Shown here piece by piece: positions 1-8,904 of a DNA stretch of 64,000 nt (the first letter of the stretch is position 1; the number at the start of each line of letters is the position of its first letter). Origin of the DNA: Firmicutes bacterium CAG:345. Its GTDB lineage: Bacteria; Bacillota_I; Bacilli_A; RFN20; CAG-288. The notes below the pieces were generated by a model. That model worked only from the letters and a program-made list of their open reading frames with translations. It made no database searches and was not told where the DNA came from. The translations under genes and the position numbers were made by a program. The stretch spans positions 1-64,000 of the forward strand of contig FR893383.1 in assembly GCA_000433315.1 (NCBI GenBank), read 5' to 3'.

Positions 1-147
1 GTCTAAGTATCTCCATTATCAATAAAAAAATAAATGATTGTCAAGAGGTTTTGAAAATTCTAGTAAAAACAATTTCTTTTAGTTTATTTCTAATTTTTTT
101 AACCAAAATAAATTAGATCTTTGTTTTTAAATATATAATTATTTTAA

Positions 148-176
148 TTGCTTTTAAAACATTATTAGTGTAAAAT
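148..176 (+). promoter_or_regulatory. Promoter of the RNase J-maf operon
   Basis: TTGCTT (148-153), a 17-nt spacer ending in TG, and TAAAAT (171-176) form a sigma-A type promoter. The predicted start near 183 leaves a leader of about 55 nt before the RNase J start codon. The rest of 1-237 is AT-rich and shows nothing else I can name. Confidence 0.55.
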
Positions 177-237
177 ACTTTAGAAACAAAGCAAAACATT
201 ACTATTAAATTAATTATATTTTATTTTAGGAGAGTTT

Positions 238-1920
238 ATGGAAAATTCAACAAAAAAATTATCTTCTTCTGTGCAAATTTATGCTCTCGGAGGACTAGGA
301 GAGGTTGGAAAAAATATGTACTGCATAGAAAATGATAATTCTTTAATTATCATTGATGCAGGTATTTTATTTCCTGAAGAAGATTATCCAGGCGTTGATT
401 ATGTCATTCCTGATTATACACATTTAAAAGAACAACAAGCTAAAATTAAGGCTTTATTTATTACACATGGTCACGAAGATCATATTGGTGCTATTCCTTT
501 TTTATTGATGCAGGTAAATATTCCTATCATTTATGCGCCTAAACTTGCTGCTGCATTGATAAGAACTAAATTAGAAGAACACAAACTTAAAAATGCTGTA
601 AAAATTATCGAATATAGTGATGATAATATTGTTCATACTGGTGACTTCACTGTAGAGTTTGTTCACGTTACTCACTCTATTCCTGATTCTTTTGGAATAT
701 TTGTCACTACTCCTCAAGGTACTATTCTTCATACTGGTGATTTTAAAATAGATTTAACACCGGTTGATCGTGATTTCGATTTAGCTAAATTAGCTAGACT
801 TGGCGATCGTGGTGTTGATTTACTTTTAGCCGATAGTACAAATGCCGACAAGGAAGGCTATACCCCTTCAGAAAAAACTGTTATAAATAGTATCAATGAT
901 GTTTTCCGTCATGCAAATGGACGTTTGATTATATCAACTTTCTCTTCTAACCTTTCTCGTATTCAACAAATTATCGATGCTACTTTACGTTTTGGTAGAA
1001 AAATTTGTATTTTTGGTCGTTCTATGAAATCTAATATTCAAAATGCTCGTGATTTTGGTTATATAAAAATTCCTAACACTTCAATTATTCAACCCGAAGC
1101 TTTAAAAACAACTAGAAACAATGAAATAGTAATTTTATGCACAGGAAGTCAAGGAGAACCGATGGCTGCTTTAAGCCGTATTGCAAATGGTGAACATCGC
1201 TATATTCATATTCAATATGGTGACACAGTTGTTTTCTCTTCTTCTCCAATTCCTGGAAATAACGCTTCTATCAACCACGTTGTCAATCAACTTGTTAAAT
1301 GCGGTGCTGATGTTTTAGTTAATTCAGCTTTTTATAATCTTCACGCTTCTGGTCACCCTTGTAAGCAGGAGCTTCGCATTATTCAAAAATTGGTTAGACC
1401 TAAATATTTTATGCCTATTCATGGTGAATTCCACATGTTGAAACAACATGCTGATGTCGCTGTTGAAGTTGGCATGCCAAGAGAAAACACATTTGTTTTA
1501 GCAAATGGTGATTGTCTAAGACTTTATGCTCATACAATTAAAGAAACCAGCCCAGTTCATGCTGATGCTATTTATATTGATGGCAACAATATCAATGGTG
1601 TTTCTAATTCAGTCATTCAAGATAGAAAAACTATGGCTAATTGTGGATTAGTTTCTATTATTATCGGGGTGGATTTGAATCTTAAAAAATTAACTATTCC
1701 ACCTATTGTCGATACTTATGGTTTTATGCCAGGTGGTCATAAAGCTGTTGTTTTAAAAAGAATTAGCGATTTCATAAGTAAAGATTTACCAAAAAAACTC
1801 AGTTCTTCTTTAAAGAAAGAGAATATTCAGGAATATATAAAACATGTAGCTCTTCGCATGTATGATGAAGAAAAAGTCCGTCATCCAATCACTATTCCAA
1901 CAGTTTTAATCATAAAATGA
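238..1920 (+). CDS. rnj: Ribonuclease J (J1-type)
   Basis: Metallo-beta-lactamase/beta-CASP ribonuclease, expected to act in the cytoplasm as 5'-3' exonuclease and endonuclease in mRNA decay and rRNA maturation. The 560 residues match the family length. Metal ligands are intact: H77-x-H79-x-D81-H82, H146 in THS, D168 in HTGDF and H395 in PIHGEFHML. An AGGAGAG ribosome site lies just before the ATG. The maf start overlaps the stop by 4 nt, so the two are translationally coupled. A degenerate paralogue lies at 4829-6529. Assignment is firm; J1 versus J2 rests on the intact active site. Confidence 0.95.
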   Translation: MENSTKKLSSSVQIYALGGLGEVGKNMYCIENDNSLIIIDAGILFPEEDYPGVDYVIPDYTHLKEQQAKIKALFITHGHEDHIGAIPFLLMQVNIPIIYAPKLAAALIRTKLEEHKLKNAVKIIEYSDDNIVHTGDFTVEFVHVTHSIPDSFGIFVTTPQGTILHTGDFKIDLTPVDRDFDLAKLARLGDRGVDLLLADSTNADKEGYTPSEKTVINSINDVFRHANGRLIISTFSSNLSRIQQIIDATLRFGRKICIFGRSMKSNIQNARDFGYIKIPNTSIIQPEALKTTRNNEIVILCTGSQGEPMAALSRIANGEHRYIHIQYGDTVVFSSSPIPGNNASINHVVNQLVKCGADVLVNSAFYNLHASGHPCKQELRIIQKLVRPKYFMPIHGEFHMLKQHADVAVEVGMPRENTFVLANGDCLRLYAHTIKETSPVHADAIYIDGNNINGVSNSVIQDRKTMANCGLVSIIIGVDLNLKKLTIPPIVDTYGFMPGGHKAVVLKRISDFISKDLPKKLSSSLKKENIQEYIKHVALRMYDEEKVRHPITIPTVLIIK

Positions 1921-2477
1921 TAAAATTTATTCTCGCTTCAAATTCTCCAAGAAGAAAAGAACTTCTTCCTCTATGCTATGATAAAGAATTTATCGTAATT
2001 CCAGCTGATATTGACGAAAGCTCAATTAAAGATGAAAATATTGAAAATCTCCCGGTAAAAATTTCTCTGGCTAAATTAAAGGAAATTTTAAAAGATCATC
2101 ATGAAGACGTTATTCTTTCCGCCGATACAATGGTCTACTATAACGGAAAAAAATATGGTAAACCTAAATCAAAAGATGAAGCTTATATAATGTTAAAAGA
2201 ATTGAATGATGTAACTCACGAAGTCATAACAGGATATTCTTTCTATAAAGATGGAAAAATCTATACTGGAAAAGATATTTCCTATGTCAAAATAAATAAA
2301 ATGACCGATGAAAATATAATGAACTATATATCAACAGGTTCTCCATTTGATAAAGCTGGAGGATACGGAATTCAAGATAAAATGCTAAACGTATCCATAA
2401 TTTCCGGTTCTTATTATAATGTCATGGGACTGCCGGTTGAAAAATTAAAAGAATTATTTAAAAAAATTAGCCTATAA
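1917..2477 (+). CDS. maf: Maf-like nucleoside triphosphate pyrophosphatase
   Basis: Maf family protein, a house-cleaning pyrophosphatase that hydrolyses non-canonical or modified NTPs to NMPs. The N-terminal ASNSPRRKELL motif is the family hallmark, followed by DID(E)S and SADT motifs and a C-terminal GxYYNVMGLPV region. The 186 residues are typical. The ATG overlaps the RNase J stop (ATGA), so it is likely translated by coupling. A strong hairpin at 2480-2516 follows the stop by 2 nt and probably ends the transcript. The exact nucleotide preference cannot be read from the sequence. Confidence 0.93.
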   Translation: MIKFILASNSPRRKELLPLCYDKEFIVIPADIDESSIKDENIENLPVKISLAKLKEILKDHHEDVILSADTMVYYNGKKYGKPKSKDEAYIMLKELNDVTHEVITGYSFYKDGKIYTGKDISYVKINKMTDENIMNYISTGSPFDKAGGYGIQDKMLNVSIISGSYYNVMGLPVEKLKELFKKISL

Positions 2478-2479
2478 CA

Positions 2480-2516
2480 AAAAGCCTCCGCTGCATACTC
2501 TGTAGTGGAGGCTTTT
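2480..2516 (+). terminator. Terminator-like hairpin that buries the next ribosome site
   Basis: AAAAGCCTCC (2480-2489) pairs with GGAGGCTTTT (2507-2516). Pairing continues inward to give about 16 bp with a 5-nt loop, TACTC. It looks like a Rho-independent terminator for RNase J-maf. The 3' arm also contains GGAGG (2507-2511), correctly spaced from the ATG at 2517, so the hairpin could also block translation of the next ORF. Confidence 0.8.
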
Positions 2517-2816
2517 ATGAATTTTTTTAATCCTATTGGCTCAGGTCCGCTTTTACCATTTGTCGGTGGTTTACTTGTAGGAAATATATTTTTCCCAGGA
2601 AAAACAGCACAGCCTTATCAACCTATGCCTATACAGCCAAATTATCAACCATTACCATATCCACCAATGCAATATTATCCTTACCAACCAACAAATAAAG
2701 AATTTAATCAATCAGTATATATGGATAATGCTAAAGTAAGTATCTACCCAGGAGTAGATCCTAGATTTTATAGACCCGTCCCTCAACAATTTTATGTGGG
2801 GTATTATCAGCGCTAG
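2517..2816 (+). CDS. Small Pro/Tyr/Gln-rich protein, unknown function
   Basis: About 99 residues from the ATG at 2517 (an in-frame GTG at 2505 is the alternative; GGAGG with 5-nt spacing favours the ATG). The first 30 residues hold a Gly-rich hydrophobic stretch (PLLPFVGGLLVGNIFF). The rest is dominated by Pro, Tyr and Gln, such as YQPMPIQPNYQPLPYPP, which recalls spore-coat or surface-associated low-complexity proteins, though nothing links it firmly to either. Its last 56 nt overlap the end of the convergent nitroreductase gene, and its ribosome site lies inside the preceding hairpin. It could be a chance ORF. Confidence 0.5.
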   Translation: MNFFNPIGSGPLLPFVGGLLVGNIFFPGKTAQPYQPMPIQPNYQPLPYPPMQYYPYQPTNKEFNQSVYMDNAKVSIYPGVDPRFYRPVPQQFYVGYYQR

Positions 2817-3273
2817 CATAACCAACTATTAAAGATGCAATACCTTCAAGATTGTCTTCTTTAATATTCCATTTTTTCAAAAGATTTTTTCCTTCTTCAG
2901 AATCGAAGAACTCTTTAGCATGGTGAATCCAACAGCTTTGCACTCCTAAATGAGTAGCTTCAAGCATCATATTACCCATAGCTAAAGAACCATCATATAC
3001 ATAGCATCCACCTTCTTTTTTTACGAGAACTACTATGATATCCTTTGCACCATAAAATGGATTGTTACGTCCAGTGACTTTAGAATATAGCGATACAAAT
3101 TCATCTCTTTTTTCATCATCTTTTAAATGGACAAAAATTGTTTCCTGGCGATTCATTCCTGTTGGAGCTAATAAACCCGCCTTGATTATCAAATCTATTT
3201 TTTCTTCTTCTACACGTTCATCTTTATATTGTCTATAAGAATGACGCTTTTCAATTTCAGGTATTATATTCAT
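2761..3273 (-). CDS. Nitroreductase family protein
   Basis: FMN-dependent nitroreductase-like oxidoreductase of 170 residues. The N-terminal IEKRHSYRQY motif is the family's phosphate/FMN-binding Arg-Ser-x-Arg signature. Also visible are LLAPTGMNRQ, which packs on the flavin, a central GSLAMGNMMLEATHLGVQSCWI helix region, and the terminal GYA...R. The family reduces nitro groups, quinones or flavins with NAD(P)H, and the substrate cannot be predicted. AAGGAGAAAAAT precedes the ATG. It stands alone, convergent with the small ORF at 2517 and divergent from the gene at 3423. Confidence 0.9.
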   Translation of the reverse strand: MNIIPEIEKRHSYRQYKDERVEEEKIDLIIKAGLLAPTGMNRQETIFVHLKDDEKRDEFVSLYSKVTGRNNPFYGAKDIIVVLVKKEGGCYVYDGSLAMGNMMLEATHLGVQSCWIHHAKEFFDSEEGKNLLKKWNIKEDNLEGIASLIVGYASADNTPHKIVEGRVYKI

Positions 3274-3422
3274 ATTTTTCTCCTTTTTTTATATTTTATC
3301 ATTATTATGTAAAAATAAATTTAATTTATATCACTTTAAATATAACTTTTTATTTAATTTTTTATTTCTTTCACTTTGAAATTTTTTCATAAATTTGATA
3401 ATATAACATGTGTGAGGTGTAT

Positions 3423-3821
3423 ATGGCAAGAACTTCGAAAAAAGTAGAAAAAGTTTATCAAGAAGCTAATGAGCTTTATAATGGCAAAAATTTTAAAGAT
3501 GGCACCGCACTTTTCCAGCATGTTCTTAATATCTTTGAATTTTGCCGGAGCGAAAACGAAAAAATTGTTGCTCTTTTATCTGAGGTATTCAACTATAACC
3601 TTCTTTCTGAAAAAGACTTCCTTTATCGCTATGGAAACACTGTCTATAGCTCAGTTAAAGTACTGACAGATTTAGATGATGATACTGAGGCATCAAAATT
3701 ACAAAGAATCAAACAAAACGCAATTGCCCGCGCAGTTCAAGTTGCTGAATATAAATATTTAATGTCTATCCATAAAATGGACGAAAGCGAATTTCAGGCA
3801 AAATTAAGCAGCATAATCTAG
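3423..3821 (+). CDS. Conserved-looking small protein, unknown function
   Basis: I do not recognise this 132-residue, mostly helical, charged protein. I start it at the ATG at 3423 (MARTSKK) because GAGGTG lies 4 nt upstream; an earlier in-frame ATG at 3408 has no ribosome site. A weak promoter, TTGAAA (3376) and TAATAT (3399) 17 nt apart, precedes it, and a clean terminator follows the stop by 1 nt, so it is a monocistronic gene. No signal peptide, membrane segment or catalytic motif is evident. A cytoplasmic role is inferred. Confidence 0.75.
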   Translation: MARTSKKVEKVYQEANELYNGKNFKDGTALFQHVLNIFEFCRSENEKIVALLSEVFNYNLLSEKDFLYRYGNTVYSSVKVLTDLDDDTEASKLQRIKQNAIARAVQVAEYKYLMSIHKMDESEFQAKLSSII

Positions 3822-3844
3822 GTGCAGTTTTTCTGCACTTTTTT
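3822..3844 (+). terminator. Rho-independent terminator
   Basis: GTGCAG (3822-3827) pairs with CTGCAC (3833-3838) across a T5 loop and is followed by T6. It starts at the base after the stop codon of the gene at 3423. Confidence 0.85.
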
Positions 3845-3865
3845 CTTGTTTTAAGGCTATTTTAG

Positions 3866-3894
3866 TTGTTTTATATTTTAAATTTTGCTATCAT
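3866..3894 (+). promoter_or_regulatory. Promoter of degV and the second RNase J gene
   Basis: TTGTTT (3866-3871), 17-nt spacer, TATCAT (3889-3894). It is placed correctly to start transcription about 45 nt before degV. It is inferred from spacing and hexamer match only. Confidence 0.5.
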
Positions 3895-3946
3895 TTAGAA
3901 GAAAGATTTTTAATAAAATTTATATATATTTTTATGAGGTATTTAT

Positions 3947-4822
3947 ATGTCTTATACAATCATAACTGACTCTTGTGCTGATCTGAACCAAAACATGGTC
4001 GATGAGCTCAATATTGATGTTATTCCTATGTCATTTGAACTGAATGGAATTCAATACAAAGATTACCCTGATCAACATGAAATGAACATCAAAGATTTTT
4101 ATAAAGCGATGAGGGATAAACAAGTTTCTAAAACAGCTCAAGTTACCATCGAAGAGTATCTAGAACATTTTAAAACTGCTTACCAAAAAACAAAAGATAT
4201 TTTAGTTATAGTCTTCTCTTCTGCTTTATCGGGAACTTATAATTCTTCTTTAGTAGCTAGAAACATTTTTTTGGAGGATCATAGTGACGCCAATATTAAC
4301 ATACTGGATTCTAAATGTGCCTGCGGTGGACAAGGTTTATTAGTCTATTTAATGGCTAAAAATCGCAATGAAAAAAACATGACTATAGAAGAAAACATCA
4401 AGTGGTTCAATGATAATTATTTACATGTTTGCCATCATTTCACTGTTGAAGATCTTGGCGCATTAAAAAGAGGTGGAAGATTATCAGCAACTTCAGCATT
4501 CTTAGGAACATTAGTTGGAATAAAACCTGTTCTCCATGTTGATAATGAAGGAAGACTAGTTCCAACCGACAAAGTCCGCGGAAGAAAAGCAGCTTTAAAT
4601 AAAATTGCTGAATATGTTCATAATAAAATAATAAAACCTGAAGAAAATATTATTTTCATCAATGATGGTGATGATCATAGTGCTTCATCTTATATAGAAA
4701 ATAAAATTAGAGAATTAGTCCCATCAATTAAAGAAATACGCCATTTTGATGTTGGACCAGTTATCGGTGGTCACACCGGTGCTGGAATCATTGCCGTATT
4801 CTTTATGGGAACAGAAAGATAG
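3947..4822 (+). CDS. DegV family fatty-acid-binding protein
   Basis: DegV/FakB-type protein. Members bind a fatty acid and present it to FakA kinase for phosphorylation, feeding exogenous fatty acids into phospholipid synthesis. The 291-residue length is typical. N-terminal TDSCADL, FSSALSGTYNS and the LDSKCACGGQG region are family motifs, and the C-terminal GPVIGGHTGAG loop is characteristic. TGAGGT precedes the ATG. The RNase J2-like gene follows after only 6 nt, so the two are co-transcribed. No fakA is in the window, so binding of fatty acid is family knowledge only. Confidence 0.92.
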   Translation: MSYTIITDSCADLNQNMVDELNIDVIPMSFELNGIQYKDYPDQHEMNIKDFYKAMRDKQVSKTAQVTIEEYLEHFKTAYQKTKDILVIVFSSALSGTYNSSLVARNIFLEDHSDANINILDSKCACGGQGLLVYLMAKNRNEKNMTIEENIKWFNDNYLHVCHHFTVEDLGALKRGGRLSATSAFLGTLVGIKPVLHVDNEGRLVPTDKVRGRKAALNKIAEYVHNKIIKPEENIIFINDGDDHSASSYIENKIRELVPSIKEIRHFDVGPVIGGHTGAGIIAVFFMGTER

Positions 4823-4828
4823 AAAATT

Positions 4829-6529
4829 ATGGAAAAAAATACAAATATACCTATTAAAATTGGCGCCATTGGCGGTTTAGACGAAAATGGTAAAAATTGT
4901 TTCATCATTGAAGTTGATAACGATATATTCGTTATTGAAGCAGGACTTAAGTATCCTGATAAATTTACATTAGGAATCGATTATATTGTACCTGATTTCA
5001 CTTATCTTAAAGAAAATGCAAAAAGAGTTAAGGCGGTTATTGTTACTCATGCTCATGATGATATTTATGGATCAGTCCCATATTTATTAAATTGTTTGAA
5101 TATTCCTTGCTATTTAACAAGCAATACTTTAACTTTAATGAAAGCTGATTTCGAATCATTTTGCGACTTTTCTAAATATGATTTTCGCATAGTGAAACCA
5201 TCAGATGATATTACTATTTCTGGTCATTTGTTTCATTTATTCTCAACAACTCACTCAGCCGCAGATAGTTTCGGTTTCGCTTTAAAAACTAAACTCGGCT
5301 ATATAGTTTATACATCCGATTACATAACAGATTATAATGGTTTGAAACATTATACATTTGATTTTGCTAAGGTTTCTTCAATTGCAAATGAAAGAAATAC
5401 CCTTATGCTTTTAACTGATAGTTCTGGAGCAGATAAGCCAGGAATTTGCACTCCTCAACATACCTTAGTTCCACATATTCGAACACTTTTAGAAGATCAA
5501 AAAGATCGTCTTTTTGTCGCTTTATATACACAAAATTTTTATAACATCCAAGAACTCATCGATCTTGTTGTCTTGAACAATAAAAAGATAGTTATTGTAA
5601 ACGATAGACTTAAAGATGCTTTGCCCGACATCAATTCAACGGGTAATTTGCTCATTCCAAAAAGCAATTATTGCGAAGTAGATGAAATGATCCGCTACGC
5701 TAAAAAAGATATCGTCATCTTAATCGCTGGAAGTGGAGAAGAACTGTTTGATATCATTACTGAAATTGCTAATGGCACTTATATAGAGCCAAAAGTTTGC
5801 TTAACAAACGAAGATACTTTAGTCCTTGCCTGCCCATCTGTTCCTGGAACTGAAACTATCGCTACTGAGGCTTTAGACGCTTGTTGGCAATCAGGAGCAA
5901 ATGTAATTTCTCTATCCAGAAAAGAAATATCTTCAATGCATCCTCATCAAGAAGATTTAAAAATGATGATTTTCCTATTCAGACCTAAATATTATATGCC
6001 AGTTAAAGGTGAATATCGCATGCTTATGGCCAATGCAAAATTAGCTTTAAACACTGGTCTTGGATATAATTATATGAATACATTTATATTCGATAATGGT
6101 ATGCTTTTAGGAATTGATGAAAATGGTAAAGTCATTACAAATCTTCCAAAGATTCCTGAAGGATCAATGATGGTTACCGGAAATACAGTTGGCGAAATAA
6201 GAACTGAAGTTCTCGATCAAAGAACTCGTTTAGCCGATGATGGAATCATCATTTTATCCGCTGCTGTTTCAGAAAAACAACAAAAAATTGTCAGCTTGCC
6301 AGAAATGCAAATGAGAGGTTTTATCTACATTAAAGATCAAACAAATATCGCTTATGAAACCAATAAAATATTCACCGATTCATTGCATGAACTCATGGCA
6401 AAGAAAATGATGTCTACTGAAGAAGCAGAAAAGAAAGTTGCTGACAAATTGACAAAGTTCTATCGAAAAAATATAAATAAGTCTCCATATATCAATGTAA
6501 AAATCATCAATATTGATGAAAATAAATAA
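4829..6529 (+). CDS. RNase J-like protein with a degraded active site (J2-type)
   Basis: Full-length (566 aa) homologue of the RNase J at 238-1920, collinear throughout. The metal site is eroded: the HxHxDH motif reads H74-A-H76-D-D78-I79, so the last His is lost; the HGEFHML histidine is replaced by Lys (PVKGEYRML); and HTGDF has become YTSDY. H142 (THS) is kept. In B. subtilis, J2 is likewise nearly inactive and works by forming a complex with J1, so a scaffold or regulatory partner role is likely. It follows degV by 6 nt and has no strong ribosome site. A bidirectional terminator follows. Confidence 0.88.
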   Translation: MEKNTNIPIKIGAIGGLDENGKNCFIIEVDNDIFVIEAGLKYPDKFTLGIDYIVPDFTYLKENAKRVKAVIVTHAHDDIYGSVPYLLNCLNIPCYLTSNTLTLMKADFESFCDFSKYDFRIVKPSDDITISGHLFHLFSTTHSAADSFGFALKTKLGYIVYTSDYITDYNGLKHYTFDFAKVSSIANERNTLMLLTDSSGADKPGICTPQHTLVPHIRTLLEDQKDRLFVALYTQNFYNIQELIDLVVLNNKKIVIVNDRLKDALPDINSTGNLLIPKSNYCEVDEMIRYAKKDIVILIAGSGEELFDIITEIANGTYIEPKVCLTNEDTLVLACPSVPGTETIATEALDACWQSGANVISLSRKEISSMHPHQEDLKMMIFLFRPKYYMPVKGEYRMLMANAKLALNTGLGYNYMNTFIFDNGMLLGIDENGKVITNLPKIPEGSMMVTGNTVGEIRTEVLDQRTRLADDGIIILSAAVSEKQQKIVSLPEMQMRGFIYIKDQTNIAYETNKIFTDSLHELMAKKMMSTEEAEKKVADKLTKFYRKNINKSPYINVKIINIDENK

Positions 6530-6542
6530 TTTATAAGCAAAC

Positions 6543-6570
6543 AAAAATGACCGGGTTTCGGTCATTTTTT
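6543..6570. terminator. Bidirectional terminator between the RNase J2-like gene and deoC
   Basis: AAAAATGACCG pairs with CGGTCATTTTT across a 5-nt loop. It has T-runs in both directions and sits between two convergent genes. Confidence 0.88.
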
Positions 6571-6572
6571 AT

Positions 6573-7214
6573 TTATTTAACTAATTCAACACCACGGGAA
6601 GTACCAATGCGAGTTGCACCAGCATTAACCATATCTTCAAGATCTTGCTTGTTTCTTACGCCACCAGCAGCTTTTACTCCCATTTCTTTACCGACAGTTT
6701 TACGCATTAAAGCAACGTCTTCTTTAGTCGCACCATGAGTAGAAAAACCTGTTGAAGTTTTAACAAAATCCGCTCCTGCATCTTTAGCCAATTGACATGC
6801 TAAGACCTTTTCTTCATCAGTTAATAAGCAAGTTTCAATAATTACCTTTAAAATGTGATTGCCACAAGCTTTTTTTATTTCAGTAATTTCATTTCTAACA
6901 TAATCTTTCTCACCATCTTTAAGTTTTCCAATATTGATTACCATATCTACTTCATCAGCACCAACTTCAACCGCATTTTTTGCTTCAAATACTTTGCTAG
7001 CAGTAGTCATTGCACCTAATGGAAAACCAATTACTGTACAAACTTTAACGGAACTTCCTTTTAATAAGTCAGAGCATAATGGTATAAAAGAAGGATTGAC
7101 ACAAACAGAAGCAAAATCGTTTTCAATAGCTTCTTTGCAAAGTTGAGTTATTTGCTCCTTAGTTGCATCAGCTTTCAATAAAGTATGATCAATTAGTTTA
7201 TTATATTTTCCCAT
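6573..7214 (-). CDS. deoC: Deoxyribose-phosphate aldolase
   Basis: Class I aldolase that splits 2-deoxyribose-5-phosphate into glyceraldehyde-3-phosphate and acetaldehyde, the last step of deoxyribonucleoside salvage. The 213 residues match the family. N-terminal [20 protein letters not shown] and the Schiff-base lysine in FVKTSTGF are present, followed by VKAAGGVRN, which holds the second active-site lysine. GAGGAAACT precedes the ATG, and an extended -10 (TGGTATAAT on the minus strand, 7236-7244) lies upstream. It is a single-gene unit here, with no deoD, pdp or deoB beside it. It may act with the nucleoside hydrolase in the large operon, but that is inference. Confidence 0.96.
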   Translation of the reverse strand: MGKYNKLIDHTLLKADATKEQITQLCKEAIENDFASVCVNPSFIPLCSDLLKGSSVKVCTVIGFPLGAMTTASKVFEAKNAVEVGADEVDMVINIGKLKDGEKDYVRNEITEIKKACGNHILKVIIETCLLTDEEKVLACQLAKDAGADFVKTSTGFSTHGATKEDVALMRKTVGKEMGVKAAGGVRNKQDLEDMVNAGATRIGTSRGVELVK

Positions 7215-7235
7215 AGTTTCCTCATTTCTATTTTT

Positions 7236-7244
7236 ATTATACCA
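7236..7244 (-). promoter_or_regulatory. Extended -10 promoter of deoC
   Basis: Read on the minus strand the site is TGGTATAAT, an extended -10 element about 20 nt upstream of the deoC start. No clear -35 hexamer is present, as is usual for extended -10 promoters. Confidence 0.55.
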
Positions 7245-7354
7245 TAATTAGATATTCAATAAACATTTATATTTTTAATAAATATTCTTTTTGGGTGCAT
7301 ATTTATCTAATTATTTATTATTTTCTAGTACAATATATATTTGAGGTGAATTAA

Positions 7355-8497
7355 ATGACAAATGATATTAAATATATTGGTGTTAAAGATTTAGATATAG
7401 ATCTATTTGAAGGACAATTTATTGTTCCAGAAGGTATGACATATAATTCTTATGTAATACTCGATGAAAAAATATGTGTCTTAGATACTGTTGATAAGAA
7501 TTTTAAAGATGAATGGTTAAATAATCTCGAAAAAGCTTTAGATGGAAAAAATCCAGATTACTTAGTTATTCATCACATGGAACCTGACCATTCAGCAAAT
7601 ATTAAAGTTTTCATGGACAAATATCAAGAATGTAAAATCGTATCCTCTATCGGTGCATTCAATATGATGAAAAACTTATTTGGAACAGATTTTGCCGAAA
7701 GAAAAATAATTGTAAAAGATGGAGATGTTTTAAATTTAGGAAAACATTCTTTATCATTTATAACAGCACCTTTTGTCCATTGGCCTGAAGTTATTTTTTC
7801 TTATGATTCTAAAGAAAAAATATTATTCTCTGCTGATGCATTTGGAAAATTCGGTTCCAGATTAGATACCGAGGATTGGGCTTGTGAAGCAAGAAGATAC
7901 TATTTTGGAATTGTTGGAAAATTCGGTCAAAATGTTGCGAATGTATTTAAGAAAATTGCCGATTTTGATATACAAAAAATATATCCTCTTCATGGTCCAT
8001 GCTTAGAAAAAGACATTTCATATTATCTTAATCTTTATAAAATTTGGAGCAGTTATAAACCCGAAAAAGATGGAGTTACAATTTGCTATAGCTCCGTTTA
8101 TGGAAATACAAAAGAAGCTGCTGCTTATTTATTTAATAAGCTGAAAGAATATAATTCAGAATGCTCTTTATTTGATTTGGCTCGCTCTGATCAAGCTGAA
8201 GCTTTGGAAGATGCTTTTAAATATTCAAAATTAGTTTTAGCAACCACAACATATAACGGAGATATTTTTCCTTGTATGAAAGAATTTATCAATCATTTAA
8301 TCGACCATAACTATCAAAATAGAACTGTAGCACTTATTGAAAATGGTTTGTGGGCACCACTAGCTAATAAATCAATGGAAGCAATGTTAAATAATTTGAA
8401 AAATATTACAATAATTAAAAAAATTACTATAAAAGGACAAGTAACAAATCAAATCAAATCTGATCTTGATGAACTCGCCAAAACATTTAATGATTAA
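7355..8497 (+). CDS. Flavodiiron protein (FprA-type)
   Basis: A-type flavoprotein of 380 residues: an N-terminal metallo-beta-lactamase-like diiron domain (about 1-245) and a C-terminal flavodoxin domain (about 250-380). Diiron ligands are visible in H74-M-E76-P-D78-H79, FVHWPEV, SADAFGKFG and YPLHGP. The FMN-binding loop is SSVYGNTKEAA. The family reduces O2 to water or NO to N2O in the cytoplasm of anaerobes, with electrons from rubredoxin or a flavin reductase. No rubredoxin gene adjoins it. TTGAGGTG precedes the ATG, and a TACAAT -10 lies at 7329. O2 versus NO preference cannot be read. Confidence 0.94.
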   Translation: MTNDIKYIGVKDLDIDLFEGQFIVPEGMTYNSYVILDEKICVLDTVDKNFKDEWLNNLEKALDGKNPDYLVIHHMEPDHSANIKVFMDKYQECKIVSSIGAFNMMKNLFGTDFAERKIIVKDGDVLNLGKHSLSFITAPFVHWPEVIFSYDSKEKILFSADAFGKFGSRLDTEDWACEARRYYFGIVGKFGQNVANVFKKIADFDIQKIYPLHGPCLEKDISYYLNLYKIWSSYKPEKDGVTICYSSVYGNTKEAAAYLFNKLKEYNSECSLFDLARSDQAEALEDAFKYSKLVLATTTYNGDIFPCMKEFINHLIDHNYQNRTVALIENGLWAPLANKSMEAMLNNLKNITIIKKITIKGQVTNQIKSDLDELAKTFND

Positions 8498-8549
8498 CAA
8501 ATTTATATTTTTAAATAAAATACATAATTTTAACTTTTTGCAAAAATCC

Positions 8550-8578
8550 TTGAAATATATGCATTTAAATGGTAGAAT
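8550..8578 (+). promoter_or_regulatory. Promoter of rpsT
   Basis: TTGAAA (8550-8555), 17-nt spacer, TAGAAT (8573-8578), about 28 nt before the rpsT start. A good sigma-A match in the right place. Confidence 0.65.
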
Positions 8579-8605
8579 AAAATAGTTTTAGGAAAGGGGT
8601 AAAGC

Positions 8606-8890
8606 ATGTCTCAGATTAAATCACAGAAGAAGAGAAACATCACCAACGAAAAAGCCAGACAAGCCAATGCTTCCCAGAAATCTACACTTCGTACTGCTTG
8701 CAAGAAAGTTGCAAAGGCTGTCGAAGATAAGAATCTGACTGAAGCCAAAGAGCTTTTGAAAGCTGCTGTTGCTCTTATTGATCATAGTGTCTCTACTGGA
8801 CTTCAACATCAAAATACTGCTAACAGACAAAAAGCTCATTTGATGAAGTTAGTTTACAGCTTAGAAGTTAGTGCAAAAGCTGCTGAATAA
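8606..8890 (+). CDS. rpsT: 30S ribosomal protein S20
   Basis: Primary rRNA-binding protein of the small subunit, 94 residues. MSQIKSQKKRNITNEKAR is the basic helical N-terminus typical of S20, followed by SQKSTLRTACKKV, LLKAAVALIDHSVSTGL and the closing NTANRQKAHLMKLV helix. A strong AAAGGGG ribosome site precedes the ATG, and codon use is richer in C-ending codons than in the neighbours, as expected of a highly expressed gene. It has its own promoter and terminator. It lies tail to tail with holA, its usual neighbour in Firmicutes, where it is often divergent or adjacent. Confidence 0.97.
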   Translation: MSQIKSQKKRNITNEKARQANASQKSTLRTACKKVAKAVEDKNLTEAKELLKAAVALIDHSVSTGLQHQNTANRQKAHLMKLVYSLEVSAKAAE

Positions 8891-8904
8891 ATAATGTAGT
8901 TTCA

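Noticed and set aside
6547..6738. Short plus-strand frame opposite deoC
   Set aside because: It begins inside the terminator and is a shadow of the well-conserved deoC gene.
8621..8839. Minus-strand frame opposite rpsT
   Set aside because: It is a shadow of a highly conserved ribosomal protein gene, with no ribosome site.
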